Origin: Thomasclavelia sp.
GTDB lineage: Bacteria > Bacillota_I > Bacilli_A > Erysipelotrichales > Coprobacillaceae
DNA: 40,264 nt
Reading direction: 5' to 3'
Assembly: GCF_017889095.1 (NCBI RefSeq)
Contig: NZ_JAGHEW010000376.1
Span: forward strand, 1-40,264
Position 1 is the first letter of the stretch; the number at the start of each line of letters is the position of its first letter. Shown here piece by piece: positions 9,780 to 17,836 of the stretch. The position numbers and the translations under genes are program-made. The notes under the pieces were generated by a model. The model made no database searches and was not told where the DNA came from. It saw only the letters and a list, made by a program, of their open reading frames with translations.

Positions 9780-11381
9780 ATGGTAAAAAAAATAAAAACA
9801 AAAGAATCATCAAAAACTGTCAAAACTTCTGATAAAAAAAGAAATTTACAGCATTTTGAAAAAAAGATCATTTTGTCACAGAAAGATATGGTCGTACCCA
9901 AAAACAGTAATGAAAAAGAACAGGATAATCAGTATGCAGTCAATAAAACTGTTGCAGTGGAGAAAAAAGCCTTCCAGACTGCTTTTAAAAAAAGAAGATT
10001 ATCAGTTAGAAAGAAAAAAGATCATAATAATCAGGTATTTGATACACTATCTTTAAAAAAAGATAGTGATGATTTGAATGAGGATAAATTAAATATAAAA
10101 AACAAAGAAAAAATTCAAACAAAAAAGATAAAAGATTTAAATTTTATCAGACAAAAAAAAGCGGATCAATACAGTCCGATAAAGTCAAAGGAAAATGAAA
10201 GTAAAACCATTATTAATCATTCTGATTCCTATACATCAAGAATGAAGAACTACTGGATAGCAGGATACAAAAATAAACTCAAGAACTTGAAAAACAGGAA
10301 TAAAACAGTAAATGTAGTATCATCATTAGGATCAGGGGTATTTCATGGCGGTACGTTCATATATAAAAAAGCGAAAAACGGTATTAATTTTTTGATCACT
10401 GCCGGAACAGGTCTGATTATTTTAATTGTTATTACTTTATTTATTGGTTTGTTTTCGGCACTGTCGGACGACACTACTACAGTCAATGCAGAAGCCTATG
10501 TGAGTGAAGAAGTATTGGCTTATACTGAGGTGATTGAAAAATATGCGGTTGAATATAATATAGCGGATTATGTTCCGCTGATTCAGGCTGTAATGATGCA
10601 GGAAAGCGGTGGGAAGGGAAAAGACCCAATGCAGTCCTCTGAGTGCGGTTTTAATGAAAAATATCCCAGAAAACCGGGAGGAATTACCGATCCTGATTAT
10701 TCTATTCAGGTAGGTATTCAAAATTTAGCAGACTGTCTAGATAAAGCTAAAGTTAAGGAAATAAGTGACATTGATAATATTTCTCTGGCTCTACAGGGTT
10801 ATAATTATGGTAATGGCTACATATCATGGGCAGTAAAAAATTTTGGCGGATATACAAAGGCAAATGCAAAAGTCTTTAGTGATCAGAAGAAAGCTGAACT
10901 GAAAACAGATGTATATGGAGATCCGGATTATGTACCTCATGTACTGCGTTATTATCATCCCGGACAGGGAGGTATTGTACTGGCTGCAAAATCACAGGTT
11001 GGAACCGCAGGTGGTAAAAAATACTGGGAATGGTATGGTCTTAATCAGAGGGTGAACTGGTGTGCAATATTTGTATCATGGTGTGCTTATGAAAGCGGGG
11101 ATATTGGAACGAATATTCCAAAATTTGCTGCTACTTATGATGGTATGGCATGGTTTACAAGACATAATAAATGGAAGGATAAAAGTTATACACCTGTACC
11201 GGGTGATATTATTTTCTTTGACTGGGAAGATAACAAACTTCCAGATCATGTAGGAATTGTTGTAAAAGTCGAGGATGGAAAAATATATACTGTGGAGGGA
11301 AACAGTAATGATGAGGTAAAAAGTAAAGAGTATGATAAAAATTATAAACATATATTAGGATATGGCATAAGATTGGGGTAA
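9780..11381 (+). CDS. Bifunctional lysozyme-like / CHAP-domain cell wall hydrolase (VirB1-like T4SS component)
   Basis: Basic N-terminus, TM segment, lysozyme-like region (YVPLIQAVMMQESGGKGKDPMQSSECGF), C-terminal CHAP (VNWCAIFVSWCAYESGD...LPDHVGIVVKVEDGKIYTVEGNS). Confidence 0.9.
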   Translation: MVKKIKTKESSKTVKTSDKKRNLQHFEKKIILSQKDMVVPKNSNEKEQDNQYAVNKTVAVEKKAFQTAFKKRRLSVRKKKDHNNQVFDTLSLKKDSDDLNEDKLNIKNKEKIQTKKIKDLNFIRQKKADQYSPIKSKENESKTIINHSDSYTSRMKNYWIAGYKNKLKNLKNRNKTVNVVSSLGSGVFHGGTFIYKKAKNGINFLITAGTGLIILIVITLFIGLFSALSDDTTTVNAEAYVSEEVLAYTEVIEKYAVEYNIADYVPLIQAVMMQESGGKGKDPMQSSECGFNEKYPRKPGGITDPDYSIQVGIQNLADCLDKAKVKEISDIDNISLALQGYNYGNGYISWAVKNFGGYTKANAKVFSDQKKAELKTDVYGDPDYVPHVLRYYHPGQGGIVLAAKSQVGTAGGKKYWEWYGLNQRVNWCAIFVSWCAYESGDIGTNIPKFAATYDGMAWFTRHNKWKDKSYTPVPGDIIFFDWEDNKLPDHVGIVVKVEDGKIYTVEGNSNDEVKSKEYDKNYKHILGYGIRLG

Positions 11382-11388
11382 GAATAAA

Positions 11389-11754
11389 ATGATGGATATA
11401 GGTAAACGTATAAAAATTTTAAGAAAAAGAAAGAATATGACTCAAAAAGAACTTGGCATTTTGCTTGGGTTTAAAGAAAGTACGGCTGTTGTTCGGATTA
11501 CACAGTATGAAAAAAACAGCAGAATGCCTAGAGATAATATTTTACAAAAAATAAGTAATATATTTGATGTAAAAAAAGAAGTGTTGACCAGCAGTACAGG
11601 TGATCCAGTTATCGATTTATGTATCGATATGTACTGGCTAAGCATGGAAGGCATTGCACCTTTGCTGGTCTTTAGTTTTTTTAAAAGTGTAAATGAGTTA
11701 TTTCCATTAAAATACGGAGAGTTTAATAATTTAGTTGGTAGATATATGATTTAA
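11389..11754 (+). CDS. XRE-family HTH regulator
   Basis: MDIGKRIKILRKRKNMTQKELGILLGFKESTAVVRITQYEKNSRMPRDNILQKISNIFDV. Confidence 0.85.
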   Translation: MMDIGKRIKILRKRKNMTQKELGILLGFKESTAVVRITQYEKNSRMPRDNILQKISNIFDVKKEVLTSSTGDPVIDLCIDMYWLSMEGIAPLLVFSFFKSVNELFPLKYGEFNNLVGRYMI

Positions 11755-11776
11755 CTGTCTTTTATTAAGAAATAAT

Positions 11777-12370
11777 CTAGTTGATTTCGGACTTGCTGTA
11801 GATAACCTTGCCTAAAATTTTTACAGGAAGTTCTTCTACTTCCTTAGCAGTGAAATAGCGATTATTGTAGTTGGGATTTGCTGCTTCTAAAATCAGCAGG
11901 TCCTTTTTTTTGATAACCCTTTTTACAGTAGCTTCTTCATCGATTAGAACAACAGCAATCGTTCCTGAAGGAACATCAGAACACTGTTTAACATAAATTA
12001 AATCATTATCATGAATATGAGCTCCGTCCATTGAATCACCGGTAACTCGCAAAAAGAAATCTCCTCTATAGAAATCTCTAGATGTTACCTCTTCATAGCT
12101 TTCTATGTTTTGATCAGCTAGAAGATTATATCCGGCTTTGACCGTTCCAATAATAGGTTTTTCATAAACTTCTTTTTCCTTTAATAGCTGCTCAACATCT
12201 ATTTTTAACATATAAGATAATCGTTCGATAACCTCCTGATTGACAGCTTTGGTATCTCCCTTTAACCAGCGGGTGATAGTGGAACGATTAACATTGAGTT
12301 GATCAGCAATTTGCTGGTGTGTCATACCGGTTTTTAATTTATATTCTTTTAAATAGTCTTTAAATTGCAT
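11777..12370 (-). CDS. XRE-S24 (LexA/CI-like) self-cleaving repressor
   Basis: N-terminal HTH; candidate Ala-Gly cleavage site IGTVKAGYN; catalytic Ser VTGDSMDG and Lys EEATVKRV. Confidence 0.92.
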   Translation of the reverse strand: MQFKDYLKEYKLKTGMTHQQIADQLNVNRSTITRWLKGDTKAVNQEVIERLSYMLKIDVEQLLKEKEVYEKPIIGTVKAGYNLLADQNIESYEEVTSRDFYRGDFFLRVTGDSMDGAHIHDNDLIYVKQCSDVPSGTIAVVLIDEEATVKRVIKKKDLLILEAANPNYNNRYFTAKEVEELPVKILGKVIYSKSEIN

Positions 12371-12390
12371 AAAACCACCTTCTTTACCAC

Positions 12391-12419
12391 ATTATAAGAC
12401 AGAAGTCAACATGTTGCAA
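12391..12419 (-). promoter_or_regulatory. Promoter of the S24 repressor overlapping an operator half-site
   Basis: On the minus strand: -35 TTGCAA (12414-12419), 17-nt spacer, -10 TATAAT (12391-12396). The -35 lies within TGTTGCAAT, resembling the arms of the downstream dyad. Confidence 0.6.
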
Positions 12420-12473
12420 TAAAAAAGAACAATAAATTAAAATGAATTCCAATATTTTGGAGTCTATTTCATT

Positions 12474-12517
12474 TTGTTGCATTTATAGTTGAATTATGCA
12501 ACAAAGATAAATATAAT
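12474..12517 (+). promoter_or_regulatory. Promoter and 9-bp inverted-repeat operator for the Y-family polymerase operon
   Basis: TTGTTGCAT (12474-12482), 13 nt, ATGCAACAA (12496-12504). -35 TTGAAT (12489-12494), 17-nt spacer, -10 TATAAT (12512-12517). The right arm lies in the promoter spacer. Confidence 0.75.
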
Positions 12518-12538
12518 GAAAATTGAAAGGAGGCAAAG

Positions 12539-13798
12539 ATGGACATGAATAAAATTTATTTCTGTATCGATCTTAAAAGTTTTTTCGCATCCGTAGAATG
12601 TAGTGAACGTCATTTAGATCCGTTTGAAGAAAATCTAGTTGTGGCTGATCCAACAAGAGGAAAAGGAGCATTATGTTTAGCAATTACACCCAAGATGAAG
12701 TCTATGGGAATAAAAAATAGATGTCGATTATTTGAAATCCCGGATAATGTAAAATATCATATTGCTACACCAAGAATGAAACTGTACATGGAATATTCCT
12801 CTACAATTTATTCTATTTATTTAAAATACGTTAGCACTAATGATATTCATGTTTATTCCATTGACGAGTGTTTCATTGATGCAACTGACTATCTTAAATA
12901 CTATAAAATGAAACCTAAAGAATTTGCAAAAATGATTATGCAGGATGTTTTTAACCAGACAAATATTACTGCTACATGTGGAATAGGTACAAATCTTTAC
13001 CTGGCTAAAGTGGCGTTGGATATTCTAGCTAAACATCAAAAAGATAATATTGGAATGCTAAATGAAAAGCTTTATCAGAAATATTTATGGCATTATCTCC
13101 CTTTAACTGATTTTTGGCATATTGGCAGAGGTATTTCAAATCATCTTAGTCAACTGGGAATTACCGATATGTATGATTTGGCACATTATAGAGAAGATGT
13201 GTTATATAAAGAGTTCGGAATTAATGCAGAATATATTATTGATCATGCGTGGGGAAAGGAACCCACCACAATTTCAGAGATAAAGCAGTATCAGCCTCAA
13301 AGCAATTCTATTTCACATTCGCAGGTACTGTTTGAAGATTATGAATATCAAGATGCCCTGCTCGTATTAAAAGAAATGGTGGAAGTAACGATATATCGAC
13401 TTGTTGAAAATCGTCTGGTAAGTGATCAGATTTCTTTAAGCATAGGATACTCTAACAATATTATTAAAGGTACAGGCGGTTCACGAAAAATTTCAGTTAG
13501 AACGAATTCACTTAAAATAATGACAGAAGAATTTGTTGATTTATTTATAAGAACAACCTGTAAAGAATATCCTATTCGTACTATTGCAATCGGATTTGGA
13601 AATTTGTTAGATGAATTCTATGAGAGTTATGATTTATTTACAGATTTTGAGGAACTTGACAGAGAAAAAAGACTTCAGGAAGCAATTATCCAGATAAAAC
13701 ACCGATATGGGAAAAATGCTGTTCTAAAAGGTATGAATAAACTAGAAAAAGCAACAACAGAAAAAAGGAACACGTTGATTGGTGGTCACAATGCCTGA
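12539..13798 (+). CDS. Y-family DNA polymerase (UmuC/DinB-like lesion-bypass polymerase)
   Basis: IYFCIDLKSFFASVECSERHLDPFEENLVVADPTRGKGALCLAITP, VYSIDECFIDATDY, ATCGIGTNLYLAKVALD; divergent from an S24 repressor. Confidence 0.95.
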   Translation: MDMNKIYFCIDLKSFFASVECSERHLDPFEENLVVADPTRGKGALCLAITPKMKSMGIKNRCRLFEIPDNVKYHIATPRMKLYMEYSSTIYSIYLKYVSTNDIHVYSIDECFIDATDYLKYYKMKPKEFAKMIMQDVFNQTNITATCGIGTNLYLAKVALDILAKHQKDNIGMLNEKLYQKYLWHYLPLTDFWHIGRGISNHLSQLGITDMYDLAHYREDVLYKEFGINAEYIIDHAWGKEPTTISEIKQYQPQSNSISHSQVLFEDYEYQDALLVLKEMVEVTIYRLVENRLVSDQISLSIGYSNNIIKGTGGSRKISVRTNSLKIMTEEFVDLFIRTTCKEYPIRTIAIGFGNLLDEFYESYDLFTDFEELDREKRLQEAIIQIKHRYGKNAVLKGMNKLEKATTEKRNTLIGGHNA

Positions 13799-14105
13799 TA
13801 AAAAACTTCAAAGAGCAAAATTATTCCTATCGTATGATGCTTTAAAAGGATTTACAGAACTGATCAGAGAGAAGGAAAAAAAGATAATACCAAAAAAGGA
13901 GTTATCTGCTGATGATTATGATGAGTTGAATTGGAAGATAAAGAGTCTGAAGTCAGGAATGTTGGTACAAATAACTTACTATGACCTTGATCAATATATT
14001 CAGAAAGAAGGAATGGTTGCTTTAGTAGACTTAAATAATAAAATAATTCGCATAGTAGATAAAGAAATTAAATTAAAAGATATTGTTAAAATAGAATTTA
14101 TGTAA
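13791..14105 (+). CDS. YolD-like family protein
   Basis: About 105 aa ORF overlapping the polymerase stop; C-terminal half (GMLVQITYYDLDQYIQKEGMVALVDLNNKIIRIVDKEIKLKDIVKIEF) fits YolD-like proteins, which commonly neighbour Y-family polymerases. Confidence 0.75.
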   Translation: MPDKKLQRAKLFLSYDALKGFTELIREKEKKIIPKKELSADDYDELNWKIKSLKSGMLVQITYYDLDQYIQKEGMVALVDLNNKIIRIVDKEIKLKDIVKIEFM

Positions 14106-14122
14106 ATGAAGTGGTGGCTATA

Positions 14123-14719
14123 ATGAAAGAAGTTATTATCAATAGCAGAAATCTCATTTATATGTTATGTGATCTCATGGAAATCAAAAGACCGGATATT
14201 TATTATTTTTGTAAGACAAAAGCAAATTTTAAACTGTATGATAGCCATTTAAATCTTATATCTTACGATCAGCGTGATTTAAATACAAGTGTAAAATATA
14301 TTAAATACATCTATGAGGAAAATACTGTTTATATAAATTTGAAAATTTTTTCAGATATTGTCAAAGCATATATCGTTATTATCAAACTATTAAGGGGAAT
14401 TTATCAGTATGAGCAGGCTCTAAGATATAGTAAAGATTTGCCATGCTGTAAAGATGCCCATAATTTTTACTATATTTATATTCAAACAGACAGTTATAAA
14501 CAGCATAAAGCATATATAAATTCAGCTGATGAATTAGATAAATTTGCCTTTGCATATATTATTATGCGATGTGTTTTTGATCATAATATTTATTTCAAAG
14601 GATTAGAACAAAACAGATATGCAGAAAAAGTTAATTGGTTAATACAGGAATACCCAGAAGATCAATTAATGCAGATGAAAGAAAAATATCAAATTATACC
14701 AATAAAATCTGATCAATAA
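14123..14719 (+). CDS. Hypothetical protein in the polymerase operon
   Basis: 198 aa from ATG 14123, same strand and 17 nt after the YolD-like gene, with an intrinsic terminator downstream; no family recognised. Confidence 0.7.
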   Translation: MKEVIINSRNLIYMLCDLMEIKRPDIYYFCKTKANFKLYDSHLNLISYDQRDLNTSVKYIKYIYEENTVYINLKIFSDIVKAYIVIIKLLRGIYQYEQALRYSKDLPCCKDAHNFYYIYIQTDSYKQHKAYINSADELDKFAFAYIIMRCVFDHNIYFKGLEQNRYAEKVNWLIQEYPEDQLMQMKEKYQIIPIKSDQ

Positions 14720-14763
14720 AAAAATAGAAGTTTCCTTCTATTTAAAATCAGATAATATAGAAC

Positions 14764-14792
14764 AATCGTACTCAAAAGGTACGATTTTTTTA
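14764..14792 (+). terminator. Intrinsic terminator of the SOS-like operon
   Basis: AATCGTAC (14764-14771) tcaaaag GTACGATT (14779-14786), then a T-rich tail. Confidence 0.85.
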
Positions 14793-14831
14793 TTTTGGAT
14801 TGTATGCTGTTTACGATATTACGAAGAAAAA

Positions 14832-14858
14832 GTCGTAGAATTAACTATTCTACGACCA
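14832..14858 (+). repeat. Left inverted repeat (IR-L) of a putative invertible segment
   Basis: GTCGTAGAATTAACTATTCTACGACCA; internal dyad GTCGTAGAAT-TAACT-ATTCTACGAC. Confidence 0.92.
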
Positions 14859-15009
14859 ATAATATAGCACATATGACTAAAAAGTTAAAGAAAAATATTT
14901 AATTTATGGCGTTTTTGTATTAATTAGTAAAGTTCTTGTACTAAACAACCATTTAGCCATTTTTAACTTATCTAATATGATATTTAGAAAAAGAAAAGGA
15001 GAACAGAAA

Positions 15010-15954
15010 ATGGAAAAAGAAATTTACATCAAAAAATTAGCAGAGGAGTGGCTAAATTATAAAGAATTGACAGTCAAATACTCTACACTAATGAGGTATC
15101 AGGAAATCATTGAGAATTATTTAGAAAACATGGATAAAGAAAAACCAATCAGCAGTTGGAATGAAGTGGACTTTGAAAAGTGGTATTACAACTTTTTAAA
15201 AAATAGCCAACTATCAAAAAGTACTCATAACATGATTAATGTTGTTTTAAAAGATATACTTAAATTTGGTATAAAAAGACATGGATTTGAAAAATGTGAT
15301 TTATCATTTATGAAAAAGCAGAAAGAGAAGAAAGAAATCCAAGTACTAACAAACGATGAATATCAGCGTTTGTTAAGTTATTGTAAGGAAAATATGAATT
15401 TTACTACAGTATCTGTTTATACATGTTTGCACACTGGACTAAGAATTGGTGAGATATGCGGTTTAAAATGGGAAGATATTCAATTAGAAAACCAGACTCT
15501 TTCTGTCAATAGAACAGTTCAAAGAATAAAAAACAAGGATTCTGATGGACCTAAAACGAAAATAATGATTTCATCTCCAAAATCCGATTCATCAGCTAGA
15601 GTTGTGGTTTTAGCTGATTTCTTAATTGACTATCTTAAAGTTTATAAATCAATCGTCCAGCCTAAAACAGAAAACTGTTTCTTGATAACAAATAACACAA
15701 ACACTCCGGATACAAGAAATATACAAAGAAATTTTAAAAGAATTTGTAACAAATTAAATATTTCACTAACTTTTCATGGATTAAGACATACATTTGCAAC
15801 TCACTGTGTTGAATGCTCAATGGATATTAAGACATTAAGTGAGCTTCTAGGACATTCTAGTGTAGCATTTACGATGGATATGTATGTTCACCCAAGCCTA
15901 AATTACATGAAAGAACAGATTAATAAAATATCTAAATTAATGGTCGTAGAATAG
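15010..15954 (+). CDS. Tyrosine site-specific recombinase (XerC/D-like invertase candidate)
   Basis: CLHTGLRIGEICGLKWEDI, LTFHGLRHTFATHCVECSMDIKTLSELLGHSSVAFTMDMYVHP. SD aaaggag before ATG 15010. The gene's 3' end lies inside IR-R. Confidence 0.93.
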   Translation: MEKEIYIKKLAEEWLNYKELTVKYSTLMRYQEIIENYLENMDKEKPISSWNEVDFEKWYYNFLKNSQLSKSTHNMINVVLKDILKFGIKRHGFEKCDLSFMKKQKEKKEIQVLTNDEYQRLLSYCKENMNFTTVSVYTCLHTGLRIGEICGLKWEDIQLENQTLSVNRTVQRIKNKDSDGPKTKIMISSPKSDSSARVVVLADFLIDYLKVYKSIVQPKTENCFLITNNTNTPDTRNIQRNFKRICNKLNISLTFHGLRHTFATHCVECSMDIKTLSELLGHSSVAFTMDMYVHPSLNYMKEQINKISKLMVVE

Positions 15955-15967
15955 TTAATTCTACGAC
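15941..15967 (-). repeat. Right inverted repeat (IR-R) of the putative invertible segment
   Basis: TGGTCGTAGAATAGTTAATTCTACGAC is the exact reverse complement of 14832-14858. Confidence 0.92.
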
Positions 15968-16012
15968 ATTTTATTAATTTCGTATGACCTAATTTTATAA
16001 GGAAGATGGTAG

Positions 16013-16516
16013 ATGTACTGGTATTTCATTAATGTTCAATCAAAGTATACAAAGAGAATTCTTAATTTTTTTAACAGTCAGAATGATACTTTAGCTTTTG
16101 TACCAAAAACAGAAAAATGGATTGGTGCTAAAAGTGTCAGAAGTTACATTGTAAAAGATTTATATCCTGATTACATATTTGTTAAATCAAATTTGAACGA
16201 GAATGAATTTATGGACAAGTATGAGAAGTTTTTCGAGAATATCAAAAATGTTGCCGTTCTAGTAAAACAGGGAAATTCATATTCAATGCAAAAAAGTATA
16301 CAGGATTTATTTGAAAAGCTGTTTGATCAATATGGAGTAATTCTTCATTCTACTGGTAATATCATTCGTTCAAAATTAAAGATTGATCAGGGACCATTAT
16401 GTGGTATGGAAGAATCTATTACTAAAATCAATAGACATCAGCGAACCGCTAAGTTTGATTTCAAAGAGAATAACTTGTCATTGATTGTTCCTTTGGAAAT
16501 CATCAGTAAGAGCTAA
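16013..16516 (+). CDS. NusG-family specialized paralog (LoaP/UpxY-like transcription antiterminator)
   Basis: MYWYFINVQSKYTKRILNFFNSQND..AFVPKTEKWI, DLYPDYIFVKSNL (NGN domain) and KOW-like IDQGPLCGMEESITKINRHQRTAKF. Confidence 0.85.
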   Translation: MYWYFINVQSKYTKRILNFFNSQNDTLAFVPKTEKWIGAKSVRSYIVKDLYPDYIFVKSNLNENEFMDKYEKFFENIKNVAVLVKQGNSYSMQKSIQDLFEKLFDQYGVILHSTGNIIRSKLKIDQGPLCGMEESITKINRHQRTAKFDFKENNLSLIVPLEIISKS

Positions 16517-16536
16517 TTAGGGAATTGTGAAAAACA

Positions 16537-17034
16537 ATGAACTATTATGTTTTATTTTGTCAGACAGTGAAGACAGAAAAAATATGTCAGAGATTGAATA
16601 ATTATGATGAAATACAAGTGTTTATACCAAAAATGGAAAGATATTTTCGATTAAAGAATATTATTGAATTACAGGTTATGTTTCCCGGATATCTATTCAT
16701 TAAAACAGAATTAAGTCAAATGGAATTTGATTCATTGTTACTTTCAATGAATGAACAAAGAGATGGTATCATCAAGGAACTGAAGAAAAAAGAAGTAACT
16801 GCTTTAACTGATGATGAAATCAATCTGTTGCATCGCTTATTAGATAAGGATGCCATATTGAGAATGTCAGAAGGTCATAAGGAAAAAGGAAAGACAGTAG
16901 TGACCAAAGGTCCCCTGATTTTTTTTCAAAAAGATATTATCGATTCTGACAAGAGAGATCAGTTGGCTGTTTTAAATATAAGGTTTCTTGATAGAAATAT
17001 CATTGCAGGTTTGTTATTTAAGCAAAACAAATAA
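16537..17034 (+). CDS. Second NusG-like protein with degenerate C-terminal KOW region
   Basis: MNYYVLFCQTVKTEKICQRLNNYDEIQVFIPKMERYFR, VMFPGYLFIKTEL; C-terminus VVTKGPLIFFQKDIIDSDKRDQLAVLNI lacks the usual G-x-x-G-x-I/V motif. Confidence 0.8.
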   Translation: MNYYVLFCQTVKTEKICQRLNNYDEIQVFIPKMERYFRLKNIIELQVMFPGYLFIKTELSQMEFDSLLLSMNEQRDGIIKELKKKEVTALTDDEINLLHRLLDKDAILRMSEGHKEKGKTVVTKGPLIFFQKDIIDSDKRDQLAVLNIRFLDRNIIAGLLFKQNK

Positions 17035-17085
17035 GATATTGCGTGTGGTGTCTCTGCCTTTATCTAGATTGTTTGAACATAATTT

Positions 17086-17125
17086 TTCCCAGTCTGATAT
17101 AAAGTATAACTTATCGGAATGGGAA
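17086..17125 (+). ncRNA. Leader RNA hairpin between the nusG-like genes and the glycan operon
   Basis: TCCCAGTCTGAT (17087-17098) / ATCGGAATGGGA (17113-17124): 10 Watson-Crick pairs, one wobble, one G-A mismatch, 14-nt loop. Confidence 0.6.
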
Positions 17126-17152
17126 GATACTATCTAAAATCGAATATGGAAT

Positions 17153-17188
17153 AAACCATATGTAGAAATATGTATGGTTTTTTATTTT
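17153..17188 (+). terminator. Intrinsic terminator-like hairpin in the glycan operon leader
   Basis: AAACCATA (17153-17160) / TATGGTTT (17173-17180) followed by ttttattttt-like tract, upstream of the TTG start at 17252. Confidence 0.7.
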
Positions 17189-17251
17189 GGAATGATAGGA
17201 ATTATAAATTTAAGCTTAAATAACATTGCGAAAAAAAGGGAGAGTGAGAAT

Positions 17252-17824
17252 TTGTATAAAAAATTATTAATTATTGGAGCAGGTGGTCATGGACAATGTT
17301 GTCAGGAAATTGCTTTGGATATGAAAATGTTTTCTCAGATTAATTTTCTTGATGATCATCCTAATGATAAGGTCAATGTTATTGGTACAATTGATGAAAT
17401 GAGCAGTTATTATCCAGAATATGAAAATATCTTTATTGCAATAGGTAACAACACTTTAAGATGCCGTTTAATGAATCAAGCTGAACAGATTGGTTACAGT
17501 CTAGTTTCTTTGATCAGTCCTTATAGTTTTGTTTCAAAATCGGCAATCATTGAAAAAGGTTCAGTAGTTTTTCCTCATGCTGTAATACAGTCCAATACTT
17601 TATTGAAACAAGGAGCTATCTTATCCTCTAATGCTTTGGTTGATCATGATGCTATTATTGGAAAATACTGTCATATCAATGGTGGAGCAATTATTCCATC
17701 TCTAAGTCATGTCAAAGACTTTACAAAAGTTAATTATGGGGAAGTATATGAAACTCTAGAAGAAGACAATAAATGGCAAGAAAAGTATCAACAGGATTTT
17801 GGTAGAGAACCAAGTTTCTTTTAA
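17252..17824 (+). CDS. NeuD/PglD-like sugar O-acyltransferase
   Basis: LYKKLLIIGAGGHGQCCQEIALDM, hexapeptide repeats. SD aaagggaga precedes TTG 17252; the ORF-track start at 17174 overlaps the terminator hairpin. Confidence 0.85.
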   Translation: MYKKLLIIGAGGHGQCCQEIALDMKMFSQINFLDDHPNDKVNVIGTIDEMSSYYPEYENIFIAIGNNTLRCRLMNQAEQIGYSLVSLISPYSFVSKSAIIEKGSVVFPHAVIQSNTLLKQGAILSSNALVDHDAIIGKYCHINGGAIIPSLSHVKDFTKVNYGEVYETLEEDNKWQEKYQQDFGREPSFF

Positions 17825-17836
17825 AAGGAGATAGAT

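Noticed and set aside
14832-15967. Recombinase segment as an excisable cassette or simple insertion element
   Set aside because: The flanking repeats are inverted with opposed asymmetric cores, predicting inversion instead of excision; no target duplication seen.
17174-17251. Extended N-terminus of the NeuD-like ORF
   Set aside because: Overlaps the terminator-like hairpin; SD and domain start support TTG 17252.
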